DNA of 64,000 nucleotides from Roseiarcus sp963737365 (GTDB lineage Bacteria > Pseudomonadota > Alphaproteobacteria > Rhizobiales > Beijerinckiaceae), in contig CAVTSD010000007.1 in NCBI GenBank assembly GCA_963737365.1, forward strand, positions 930,001 through 994,000, in the 5' to 3' direction. Below the pieces are notes generated by a model. It was not told where the DNA came from and searched no databases. It worked only from the letters and a program-made list of their open reading frames with translations. Below are positions 43,650-51,592 of this stretch, one piece after another. The position numbers and the translations under genes are program-made. Position 1 is the stretch's first letter, and the number at the start of each line of letters is the position of its first letter.

Positions 43650-44288
43650 ATGACGGTTATTTCCCCAGAGTTCTCTCCATCGCGCGCTGGCTCATTGCCG
43701 CTGATCGCCGACGATCTCGCGCTCGATTTTGCCAACACCGAGTCCGGCCGCGGCTTTCCCTCGCATCAGAACCACTTTCACGAGGCCCGGAACGTCGTGG
43801 AGTGGCTTGAGCACGCGAAGGCGTTGCCCGCGGAGGACAGCGAATGGCTGCGGAAACGCGTCTCCGAGCGCGCGGATTTTGCCGCCGATCTCCTCGTGAC
43901 GGCGATCCAGCTTCGCGAGTCGATCCACGATGTTGGCGCGGCGCTCGGGCTGCAGGCCAAGCCGCCGGAAGGCGCTCTGGCGAGTCTTTCCGCTCTCCAC
44001 GCGCAATTCGTCGCGGAGGCGGAGCTTTCGCCTGGCGTCCTTTCGTGTCGCTGGCAGTGGCGCGTGCGTGCTTCGCCGGTCGAGGCTGCCTTGGGTCCGA
44101 TCGCGCTTTCGGCCGTCCGGCTGTTCACCGAAGGCGATTTTCACCGCATCCGGGAATGCGGCGGCCACGCCTGCGGCTGGCTGTTCTATGATCGCAGCAA
44201 GAACAACCGCCGACGGTGGTGCGAAATGGAAGTTTGCGGCAACCGCGCCAAACAGCGGCGCCTCGCGGCCCGGAGGCGTGAGGCTTGA
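43650..44288 (+). CDS. CGNR zinc-finger (ABATE domain) transcriptional regulator
   Basis: A 212-residue predicted stress-type regulator. The N-terminal ABATE region (LIADDLALDFANTESGRG) is followed by a C-terminal CGNR zinc finger, IRECGGHACGWLFYDRSKNNRRRWCEMEVCGNRAKQRR. The four Cys for one zinc are the pair in CGGHAC and the pair in CEMEVC. Family members are presumed DNA-binding. Its stop overlaps the start of the livH-like gene (TTGA), and livJ is divergent, so it may control this transporter. Confidence 0.85.
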   Translation: MTVISPEFSPSRAGSLPLIADDLALDFANTESGRGFPSHQNHFHEARNVVEWLEHAKALPAEDSEWLRKRVSERADFAADLLVTAIQLRESIHDVGAALGLQAKPPEGALASLSALHAQFVAEAELSPGVLSCRWQWRVRASPVEAALGPIALSAVRLFTEGDFHRIRECGGHACGWLFYDRSKNNRRRWCEMEVCGNRAKQRRLAARRREA

Positions 44289-45640
44289 GGCGTCAGGCAG
44301 GCGCTATCCTCATCTTCCTCACGGCGGCGGCAACGCTCGGCGGCTGCTCGCGGGTGTTGGAGACCGACCAGGCGCGGCTCTGCCGCATGGCCCTGCCTGC
44401 GCTCATGGCTGAGGACGCGCGGATCGCCATACTCAAGCAGGCGCCTGACCCGGACGGACGCGGTTTGCGCATCGCCTTCACCGCCGAGACGCGGGGCGAA
44501 GAGCCCCAAAATCATCTCGTTGCCTGCCGTTTCCGCGAGCCGGGACGGCCGCGCGAGTCGCGCGATCTGACGGGGTTGGCCCTCGACGGCCGACCCTTGT
44601 CGGAAACGCGGCTCTACTTTCTCATTCGCTACTGGCTGGCGACGCCGGAGGGTCAAGCGGCCGATCCCGCGCCAGTCGGCGACTTGAGCGCCCTTCCCGT
44701 TGTGCCGCACGCGGTCGCCTATGGTTTGCAGATGGCGCTGGATGGGCTGCCGCTGGCGTCCATTTATGCGCTCTTGGCCGCGGCCTACTCGCTGGTTTAC
44801 GCCCTTATCGGCCGCATCAATTTCGCCTTCGGCGAAATCGCCGCCGCTGGAGGCTATGGGGCCGCGATCGCGGCGCTTGCCATGCTCGGCTGGCCGCCAG
44901 CCCCCTTGCTGATCGCAGCGTTCGTGCTCGCGGCTCTGGTTGCTTCCGCCTGGGGATTCGCGTCGGCGCACGCGGTGTTCATTCCGCTGCGCCAGGCGCG
45001 CGGCCAGCAGGTGCTGGTGGCGAGCGTGGGCCTCGCGCTTTTCCTGCGCGAGCTTTTGCGTCTTGCGCAGGGCGACCGGTCGAGCTGGATGAGCCCCCAG
45101 CTCAACCAGCCGTTCGCGCTCGCGCGCGCAGGAGACTTCGTGGCCGTCGCCACGCCGATGGCGTTCGTCGTCAGCGCGATCACACTCGCCGCAGGTCTTA
45201 GCCTTGTCGTCATCTTTCGCTACAGCCGCCTCGGCCGCGAATTGCGCGCTTACGCCGACGATCCGCTCGCCGCTGAATTGATGGGCATCAGTCCGGGGGC
45301 GACCACCGCGCGCGCCTTCGCGCTATCGGGAGCGCTGGCGGGCCTCGCCGGCGCGACCATGACGGCGGCCTTTGGCGCCGTCGGCTACAGCCTCTCGGCC
45401 ACGCTCACCTTGAAAGCGCTGACGGCGGCGATCATCGGCGGCATCGGGTCGCTCCCCGGCGCGTTCCTTGGCGGGCTTATCGTCGGCGCCGTCGAGACCG
45501 GCTGGTCGGCTCTGTTTCCGATCGATGACCGCGACATCGCGGTTTATGCGCTTTTGACCCTTTTCATCGCGCTGCGCCCCTCGGGCCTCCTTGGCCAGCG
45601 CGAGGCGGTCACGCACAACCTATTCCCACGACGGTCTTGA
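44285..45640 (+). CDS. livH: Branched-chain amino acid ABC permease (LivH) with N-terminal lipoprotein-like extension
   Basis: A 451-residue fusion from TTG 44285. The C-terminal ~300 residues are a LivH permease: GLPLASIYALLAAAYSLVYALIGRINFAFGEIAA, ELRAYADDPLAAELMGI and LTLKALTAAIIGGIGSLPGAFLGGLIVG. The N-terminal 150 residues are unusual for LivH. They begin with a lipoprotein-like signal (AGAILIFLTAAATLGGC), then a soluble domain with Cys (RLCRMALPALM, VACRFREPG). So the protein probably starts with a lipidated extracytoplasmic domain. Its partner permease and ATPases (LivM, LivG, LivF) are not in the window. Confidence 0.85.
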   Translation: MRRQAGAILIFLTAAATLGGCSRVLETDQARLCRMALPALMAEDARIAILKQAPDPDGRGLRIAFTAETRGEEPQNHLVACRFREPGRPRESRDLTGLALDGRPLSETRLYFLIRYWLATPEGQAADPAPVGDLSALPVVPHAVAYGLQMALDGLPLASIYALLAAAYSLVYALIGRINFAFGEIAAAGGYGAAIAALAMLGWPPAPLLIAAFVLAALVASAWGFASAHAVFIPLRQARGQQVLVASVGLALFLRELLRLAQGDRSSWMSPQLNQPFALARAGDFVAVATPMAFVVSAITLAAGLSLVVIFRYSRLGRELRAYADDPLAAELMGISPGATTARAFALSGALAGLAGATMTAAFGAVGYSLSATLTLKALTAAIIGGIGSLPGAFLGGLIVGAVETGWSALFPIDDRDIAVYALLTLFIALRPSGLLGQREAVTHNLFPRRS

Positions 45641-45702
45641 CTTGACGTGGGCCGCTCCCACATCCTGGCCGCGCTGGTTTGAGCCCGCGCGAGGAGGCTC
45701 CA

Positions 45703-46149
45703 ATGTCCAATGCTTATGCTGCGACGCCGCAAAATGTGATGCGCGCCGACGCGCTCGCGGGCGTCCGCACGCGGCGCATTCTCGCCGTCTGCATCGACTT
45801 GTTTCTGGTCAGCCTTCTCGTGGCGGCGCTCTGGATCATCTCCATCGTGCTGACTTTCGGGCTTGCTCTCTTCTTCCTGCCGCCTCTCTACCCGTTCGTC
45901 GCCTTTTTCTACAATGGGCTTACTGTCTCGGGCCCCCGAATGGCGACGCCGGGCATGCGGGCGATGGATCTCGAAATGCGCATGCAGGACACTGGCGCTC
46001 GGGTCCCGTTCATCAATGCGGCCGTTCAGGCGGTGCTGTTCTACGTGAGTTGGTTCTTCCCGCCGATCCTGCTCGTGTCGCTGGTCGATGGGGAAAAGCG
46101 ATGCCTGCATGACATCCTCGCCGGTGTCGTGATCGTCCGGAGGCTGTAA
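45703..46149 (+). CDS. RDD family membrane protein
   Basis: A 148-residue membrane protein from ATG 45703 (GAGGAGG upstream). The RDD domain has TRRILAVCIDLFLVSLLVAALWII with the conserved Arg and Asp, three or four hydrophobic helices, GMRAMDLEM, and the ending DGEKRCLHDILAGVVIV, which carries the final family Asp. Function is unknown; some RDD proteins act in ion transport. Confidence 0.85.
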   Translation: MSNAYAATPQNVMRADALAGVRTRRILAVCIDLFLVSLLVAALWIISIVLTFGLALFFLPPLYPFVAFFYNGLTVSGPRMATPGMRAMDLEMRMQDTGARVPFINAAVQAVLFYVSWFFPPILLVSLVDGEKRCLHDILAGVVIVRRL

Positions 46150-46222
46150 TTCGTCGCTGGAGCGTAACGCGAGGGAACTGCCCGACGCCGGGGACGCATT
46201 CCGGTGGAGAGTTGGAGACAAT

Positions 46223-46966
46223 GTGAGCAGGGAAGCGCGTGACGCTCCGCAATTTTACCTCACCGCTCCCTCGGCGTGCCCCTATTTGCCCGGCCAGCAA
46301 GAGCGAAAGATCTTCACCCATCTGGTCGGCAAACGGGCCGCGCCGCTAAACGATCTCCTGACCCAGACCGGATTCCGCCGCTCGCAGACCATAGCCTACC
46401 GGCCCGCGTGTGAGAGTTGCCGGGCTTGCGTGTCGGTGCGGGTGCTGGTTGACCATTTCCGTTCCTCCGAGAGCCAGCGCCGGGCGCTGCGCGCGAACGC
46501 CGACCTTGTGGGCGCTTTCTCCGCCCCGAAACCGACCAACGAGCACTACGTCCTTTTCCGCTCCTATCTCGACGCCCGGCATCCCGAGGGCGGCATGGCC
46601 GACATGTCGTCGCTCGATTTCGCCATGATGGTCGAGGACACCCACATCGACACTGTGCTGACCGAATATCGCATGCGGAGCAAAATCGGCGATGAGCGCG
46701 GGACCGGGCCTTTGCTCGCCGTCTGTCTCACCGACCGCCTGGCCGACGGCCTGTCGCTCGTCTATTCCTTCTACGATCCCGACGTCGCGCGTCGGTCGCT
46801 CGGCAGCTTCGTCATTCTCGATCATATCGAGAAAGCCCGCCGCCTCGGCCTGCCCCATGTCTACCTCGGCTATTGGGTCGAGGGGTCGAAGAAGATGGGC
46901 TACAAAGCCGGCTACCTACCCCAGGAACGCCTCGGCCTGCACGGCTGGGCGAGGGTGGAGCGGTAA
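46223..46966 (+). CDS. bpt: Leucyl-D/E-tRNA-protein transferase (bacterial ATE-type)
   Basis: Bpt transfers Leu from Leu-tRNA to proteins with N-terminal Asp or Glu, making them N-degron substrates for ClpS/ClpAP. The 247-residue protein has the ATE N-terminal Cys cluster (PACESCRACVSVRV), LVDHFRSSESQRRALRAN and the C-terminal HVYLGYWVEGSKKMGYKAGYLP element. It starts at GTG 46223. It is unlinked to clpS (21106-21411) but both pathway parts are in this window. Confidence 0.9.
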   Translation: MSREARDAPQFYLTAPSACPYLPGQQERKIFTHLVGKRAAPLNDLLTQTGFRRSQTIAYRPACESCRACVSVRVLVDHFRSSESQRRALRANADLVGAFSAPKPTNEHYVLFRSYLDARHPEGGMADMSSLDFAMMVEDTHIDTVLTEYRMRSKIGDERGTGPLLAVCLTDRLADGLSLVYSFYDPDVARRSLGSFVILDHIEKARRLGLPHVYLGYWVEGSKKMGYKAGYLPQERLGLHGWARVER

Positions 46967-47467
46967 GGGCTCCTTGCTGTCGCTGCGAGAGAAGCGACGA
47001 AGCAGTCCATTCAGCGACGGCGACGTGGCGGAAAAGAAAGAGCGCCCTCGCCTCAGAATCCTCGGGTCGACGACCTTGAGGCGCCACAACGCCGTCCAGA
47101 ATTGCCAACATTTTCTTGCCAAAAGCCGGAGGTGATCTCAGGATGGAACGGCTTTGGGCCAGCGAACGCTCGGGCTCAAATTGAAGGAGAGAACCCCTGA
47201 ACTCGGCTCCAGGAACATCCGGCCGCAGGATCGAGCAGGCTGCGTGGACAGCGCAGCGAACCGCTTTGCACGCTCGGTCCACGCCGCCTCGATGACCAAG
47301 AAACGGCATCGAAAAAAATTTCGCAGAAAATCTCTCGTAACCCATTGATAAGTCTCGTTTCGGACGAGAGAATCCAAGGAAATCCAAGCTTTTCCAACCC
47401 CCATTTTGACCCCTTTTTGTGTCCAAAAAGGCGGCCGCCAAGACAATCCAAATTCGGAGGCTCGCCC
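46967..47467. other. 501-bp region without a recognised gene
   Basis: Lies between bpt and the stop of sdaA. The stretch from about 47270 to 47460 is notably AT-richer than its surroundings. It holds a perfect hairpin, CCTTTTTG/CAAAAAGG (47412-47431, 4-nt loop), and two ATCCAAG repeats near 47370-47390. No integrase, tRNA or convincing frame is found. It may be a remnant of inserted DNA. Confidence 0.5.
47412..47431. terminator. Short hairpin CCTTTTTG-TGTC-CAAAAAGG
   Basis: Perfect 8-bp arms with T- and A-runs inside the stem, so it could act on either strand as a weak terminator for the bpt side (plus) or the sdaA side (minus). There is no GC-rich stem, so function is uncertain. Confidence 0.35.
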
Positions 47468-48839
47468 TCAGCACTCGACGAAATTCACCGCGAGCCCGCC
47501 CAAGCTCGTCTCCTTGTATTTCGACTGCATGTCGGCGCCAGTCTGGCGCATGGTGGCGACGACGCTGTCGAGCGACACGCGGTGGCGTCCGTCGCCGTGC
47601 AGCGCCAGCGACGCGGCGGCGATCGCCTTGACCGCGCCGAAGGCGTTGCGCTCGATGCAGGGGATCTGCACGAGCCCCCCGATCGGGTCGCAGGTCATGC
47701 CGAGGTGATGCTCCATCGCGATTTCGGCGGCGTTCTCGATCTGCTCGTTTGTCCCGCCGAGCGCGGCGCATAGACCCGCCGCGGCCATCGACGAAGCCAC
47801 GCCCACCTCGCCCTGGCAGCCGACCTCGGCGCCCGATATCGACGCGTTCATTTTGAACAGCGCGCCGATCGCGGTCGCGGTCATGAGGAAGTCCGACATG
47901 CCCGCCTGGTTCGCGCCTTCGCAATGGTCGCGGTAGTAGCGCAGCACGGCCGGGATGACGCCCGCCGCACCATTGGTCGGCGCGGTGACGATGCGTCCGC
48001 CGGCGGCGTTCTCCTCGTTGACCGCCATGGCATAGACGCTGACGAAATCCATGATCTCGTGCGCGGGGTGAAAATTGCGATGTGCGGCTGCGGTCAGGCG
48101 GTCGTGAATCGCCTTGGCGCGACGCATCACCTTGAGCCCGCCCGGCAGCGGGCCTGATTGGGCGAGCCCGCGATCGAGCGAGGCGAACATGACGTCGATG
48201 ACACGCTCCGCATAAGCGTCCGCCTCGCCTTCAGACCGCAGCGCGGCCTCGTTCGCCCGCATGAGCTCGGCGATCGTGAGCCCGCTCTCCCGCCCGCGCG
48301 CCAGGAGCTCCGCCCCCGAGCGAAAGGGATAGGGGAGCTGCGGTCGGGCCGGCGGACGCGTCGTCGCCGGCGCCGTCGCGGATGATGAACCCGCCGCCGA
48401 CCGAGAGCCAGGTCTCGTCGGCGAGCGCCCTGCCCTCCCGGTCGAGCGCAATGAACCGCATCGTGTTGGGATGGCGCGGCGCGGGCGTCAGCGTGTCAAA
48501 GCGAATGGCGTTCTCGGCGTCGAAGGCGATGGCGCGGCGGCCATTGAGGCTGAGCGACTTCGTCTCGCGCACGCGCGCGATGAGCGCCTCGGCGGCGTCG
48601 AGGTCGACGGTGTCCGGCGCCTCGCCGCTGAGGCCGAGGATCACCGCCTTGTCGCTGGCGTGGCCGCGCCCAGTGAACGCAAGCGAGCCTAACAGAGCCA
48701 CGTCGACAGCCGCGACCCGGTCGATCGCGCCCGTCTCGACCAGCCCCTTCGCAAACGCGGCTGCGGCCTTCATCGGCCCAACCGTATGCGACGACGACGG
48801 ACCGATGCCGATCTTGAAAAGTTCGAAGACGCTGATCAT
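47468..48839 (-). CDS. sdaA: L-serine ammonia-lyase (single-chain, iron-sulfur type); one frameshift
   Basis: An Fe-S L-serine dehydratase that converts serine to pyruvate and ammonia, about 456 residues from ATG 48839 (GAGG upstream). The beta domain starts SVFELFKIGIGPSSSHTVGPMKAA; the alpha domain carries GRIVTAPTNGAAGVIPAVL, AEVGCQGEVGVASSMAAAGLCAAL and MTCDPIGGLVQIPCIERNA, with Cys ligands. An extra G at 48346-48348 (CCC in the gene) breaks the frame after IIRDGAGDDASAG; removing it continues as RPQLPYPFRSGAELL. Both halves are conserved, so this is probably a sequence error. Confidence 0.9.
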
Positions 48840-49117
48840 CGCAAGCCTCGGGCGTTCGGCGGGTTTCGCCGGCCGCTCGAGCATACTAACTCAATTCGGC
48901 GGAGCGCATCGCGCGAGAACTGGCGAGTTCAGGCGGTAGGGGGAAATCCGCTTCCCGATCCGGAGATTTAACTTGCCCTGCGGCCGGAGCGGCGAAGGCG
49001 CAACCGGCCGGCGCCGACCCGCATACCGCCAAGCGTTTCGCTGAGCCTTCAGGAACTTAATTCTGATTGGCCGGTTGGTGGCCGCTCAATCACAATTCGG
49101 CCAAATCAGGAATCTCG

Positions 49118-50326
49118 ATGTTTGACGACCCATCCGGGGCTGGGACAGCACTGTGTACAGCGCAAAGTTCAGTGCTCGCCCCTCGCAAGGGGCCAGGCTT
49201 CGTTGTCGCCATACCCGTGAAGGATGAAGAAGAGCGCCTGCCAGCCTGTCTGCGCGCCCTCGCCCGGCAGCGCGATCGGTCGGGGCGGCCGATACCGCCT
49301 GAACTCGTCCGGGTTGTCGTCTTCGCCAACAATTGCGCCGACCGGAGCGCGAGCTTCGCGAGACAACTGGGAGCGGCTTGGTCACTCGACATCCAAGTCG
49401 TCGAGGCTCGGCTGCCTCCGGCGACCGCGCACGCCGGCGCCGCCCGCCGAGGGGCGATGGACCTTGCGGAGAATTGGCTGGCGGAAAAGGGCGAGATGGA
49501 TGGCGTGATCCTAACCACCGACGCTGACAGCCAGGTTGCGCCGAATTGGGTCGCTGAAAACCTCGCAGCCTTCGAGGCTGGCGCTGAGGTTGTTCTCGGA
49601 CGCATCGATCTCGACGAAGAAGGCGCCCGTTTACCTGAGGCGCTTCATCGCCGCGGCGCGCTAGAGGACACCTACGAGAAACTGCTCGCCGAACTGTCCT
49701 TCCTGCTCGATCCTCTTGAACACAATCCGTGGCCTCATCACGCGACAATCTCGGGCGCAACTCTCGGCGTGACCCGCGCGGCCTATTGCCGCGTCGGACG
49801 TCTTCCTTGCGTCCCCTTAGGCGAGGACAAGGCGCTCGTCGCCCTGCTTTCTCGCCACGATGCGCGGATTCGCTATTGTCCAACCGCCTACGTGATCACC
49901 TCAGGACGTACAAATGGGCGCGCGCCGGGAGGTGTCGCCGACACTCTCGCCATTCGAAGCAGGCAACCGGATGCATTCTGCGACGAGGCTTTGGAGCCGT
50001 TTCGTGTGGCTTTCGCCCGCGCCGCATGGCGAGGGCATTTGCGAACACTGCACAAGGCGGGTTGCCTTGCTGTTGATAAGGACTGGGCGTCCAAACTCAG
50101 CATCTCGCCAGAAGTCGCGAAGATCATCCAAGAGCCAACATTTGGCGCGGCGTGGGCCATCATAGAGGATCGCAGCCCTCTGCTTACTCGGCGCCTGCTG
50201 AGACCCGCCGACTTGCCCAAACAGATATTCATCGCGCGTCGCTGGCTCGCCAACCTGCGCGCAGGCCGAGTTAGGCGCGCGACAACACGTCCAGCCGAAA
50301 CTGACGATAACGATCCCCGCGCTTGA
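49118..50326 (+). CDS. Family 2 glycosyltransferase (GT-A fold)
   Basis: A 402-residue glycosyltransferase from ATG 49118 (AGGA upstream). GT2 motifs: FVVAIPVKDEEERLPACLRAL (N-terminal nucleotide-binding strand), VILTTDADSQVAPNW (DxD-type metal motif) and CVPLGEDKALVALLSRHDARIRY (C-terminal acceptor region with ED). No membrane helix is present, so it probably uses a soluble or membrane-surface acceptor. It converges on the methyltransferase gene with 56 bases of antisense overlap. Its neighbours encode a deacetylase, a methyltransferase and an acyl-CoA dehydrogenase-like protein. This suggests a shared sugar or lipid-sugar product. Confidence 0.85.
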   Translation: MFDDPSGAGTALCTAQSSVLAPRKGPGFVVAIPVKDEEERLPACLRALARQRDRSGRPIPPELVRVVVFANNCADRSASFARQLGAAWSLDIQVVEARLPPATAHAGAARRGAMDLAENWLAEKGEMDGVILTTDADSQVAPNWVAENLAAFEAGAEVVLGRIDLDEEGARLPEALHRRGALEDTYEKLLAELSFLLDPLEHNPWPHHATISGATLGVTRAAYCRVGRLPCVPLGEDKALVALLSRHDARIRYCPTAYVITSGRTNGRAPGGVADTLAIRSRQPDAFCDEALEPFRVAFARAAWRGHLRTLHKAGCLAVDKDWASKLSISPEVAKIIQEPTFGAAWAIIEDRSPLLTRRLLRPADLPKQIFIARRWLANLRAGRVRRATTRPAETDDNDPRA

Positions 50327-50855
50327 CGACGCAGGCTGATCCAATTCGCTCGATGAAAAGATCGGTAGCCTCGTCGCCACCGAGGGGGTAGTTCGTTGGG
50401 CCGGTCCAGTGGACGAGGATGACCGAACCTCCCTTAGTCAAGGAGCTCACAACTCGGGCAGCGAGGCGGGCGACATCCTCAGGGCTCAGATAATAGACAA
50501 CCTCTGAGAGAAGGATGAGCTCGAACATGGCCTCCGGCCACTGCTCGGGCACAAACATCTGCTCGAAACGGATACCTGGCAGATCGGCGCACCTGCGCCT
50601 TGCCTCAAGGAGCGCGGTTTGCGAGGCGTCAACTGCCAGCACGGCGTCGCAGCGCGAAGCGAGTGACCGAGTCAACACGCCGATCGAGCATCCCACCTCA
50701 AACGCCGATCGATAACGTGGCTTGGGCATGGCGTTGAGCGTGAGCGTGTATTTGCCTCGCTCGTAGGGGCTCGCCGCGAACTTCCATGGATCAATATCCG
50801 CAGTATAAAGCGAGTCAAAATACTCGGGGCTTAGTGTTGGGCGCGCTTCGCTCAT
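50271..50855 (-). CDS. NodS-like SAM-dependent methyltransferase
   Basis: A 194-residue class I methyltransferase. SAM motif I is AFEVGCSIGVLTRSLASRCDAVLAVD; LILLSEVVYYLSPEDV follows. The N-terminal SPEYFDSLYTADIDPWKFAASPYERGKY is characteristic of the NodS family. NodS N-methylates the deacetylated chitooligosaccharide in rhizobial Nod factor. Here no nodABC genes are present, so the acceptor is unknown. The ATG overlaps the PIG-L stop by 4 bases. Confidence 0.87.
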   Translation of the reverse strand: MSEARPTLSPEYFDSLYTADIDPWKFAASPYERGKYTLTLNAMPKPRYRSAFEVGCSIGVLTRSLASRCDAVLAVDASQTALLEARRRCADLPGIRFEQMFVPEQWPEAMFELILLSEVVYYLSPEDVARLAARVVSSLTKGGSVILVHWTGPTNYPLGGDEATDLFIERIGSACVVKRGDRYRQFRLDVLSRA

Positions 50856-51592
50856 CCGTCGCTTTCCAAGAAGAATTCGTATGGACGATCAAACTCAGCC
50901 AGGTCGACCGAGCTGAAGGCAAATCCACCGGGATCGTCGTCGATGAGAGCTGTTGTCTGCGAGCGGTGCGCGGCGATCGCACGCCGTTTCTTTTCCTGAA
51001 CCTCACGATCCATGCGGATCCTAAATCCGCTTCGGACTGGATCAACTTCGGTCGCGGGCGGAAGGGTATGACCCCAGACCACGTACTCGAAGAGTCTGAG
51101 TTCGCCCGCGCGCCGTTGAACCTGACGTGCAATCCTGTAGGACGCCTCATGATCGCAATGAGGATCGTGCCGCCAGCTGACAAGAAGCGAGCCCGCGCCG
51201 ACTTCTATGACACAATCAACGATGGCGTCGATTGCGACCGCGGCCTTTTCTCCCTCGGAAGGGACAAAACGATCGGGGAGGCGCAGGAAAAGCATATCCT
51301 CTGCCTTAAGCCCGAGCTCTGCGCCCGCCTGTCTCGCCTCTTCCTCGCGCAGTGCGGTCAATCGGTCTGGCGGATAGGCTTTGCTGTTCGGATGCGAGCC
51401 CGCGCCGTCGCTGACGACGATCACCTTCCCTCGAAGTCCCTCTCGGCAGGCCTCCGCAATCAGCCCTCCACAGCCGAGGCTTTCGTCATCAGGATGCGGC
51501 GCGATGACGACAAAGGACCGGTCTTCGAGCGCTTCACGCACCTGGAGACAGGGGAACCGGCGCGCTGCGTCCAGAACTTCCTCCGCCGTCAT
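50852..51592 (-). CDS. PIG-L (LmbE-like) N-acetyl deacetylase
   Basis: A 246-residue Zn-dependent deacetylase-fold protein from ATG 51592, which overlaps the acyl-CoA dehydrogenase stop (ATGA). An earlier ATG at 51634 would lie inside that gene. Zn motifs: VIAPHPDDESLGCGG (HPDDE, with the catalytic Asp) and SWRHDPHCDHEAS (HxxH). Relatives remove acetyl from N-acetylglucosamine derivatives such as GlcNAc-PI or mycothiol precursors. The setting with GT2 and NodS-like genes suggests de-N-acetylation of a glycan before methylation. Confidence 0.88.
   Translation of the reverse strand: MTAEEVLDAARRFPCLQVREALEDRSFVVIAPHPDDESLGCGGLIAEACREGLRGKVIVVSDGAGSHPNSKAYPPDRLTALREEEARQAGAELGLKAEDMLFLRLPDRFVPSEGEKAAVAIDAIVDCVIEVGAGSLLVSWRHDPHCDHEASYRIARQVQRRAGELRLFEYVVWGHTLPPATEVDPVRSGFRIRMDREVQEKKRRAIAAHRSQTTALIDDDPGGFAFSSVDLAEFDRPYEFFLESDG

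Noticed and set aside
46967..47467. tRNA gene or phage attachment site beside sdaA
   Set aside because: No cloverleaf could be traced, and no integrase or duplicated core sequence was found.
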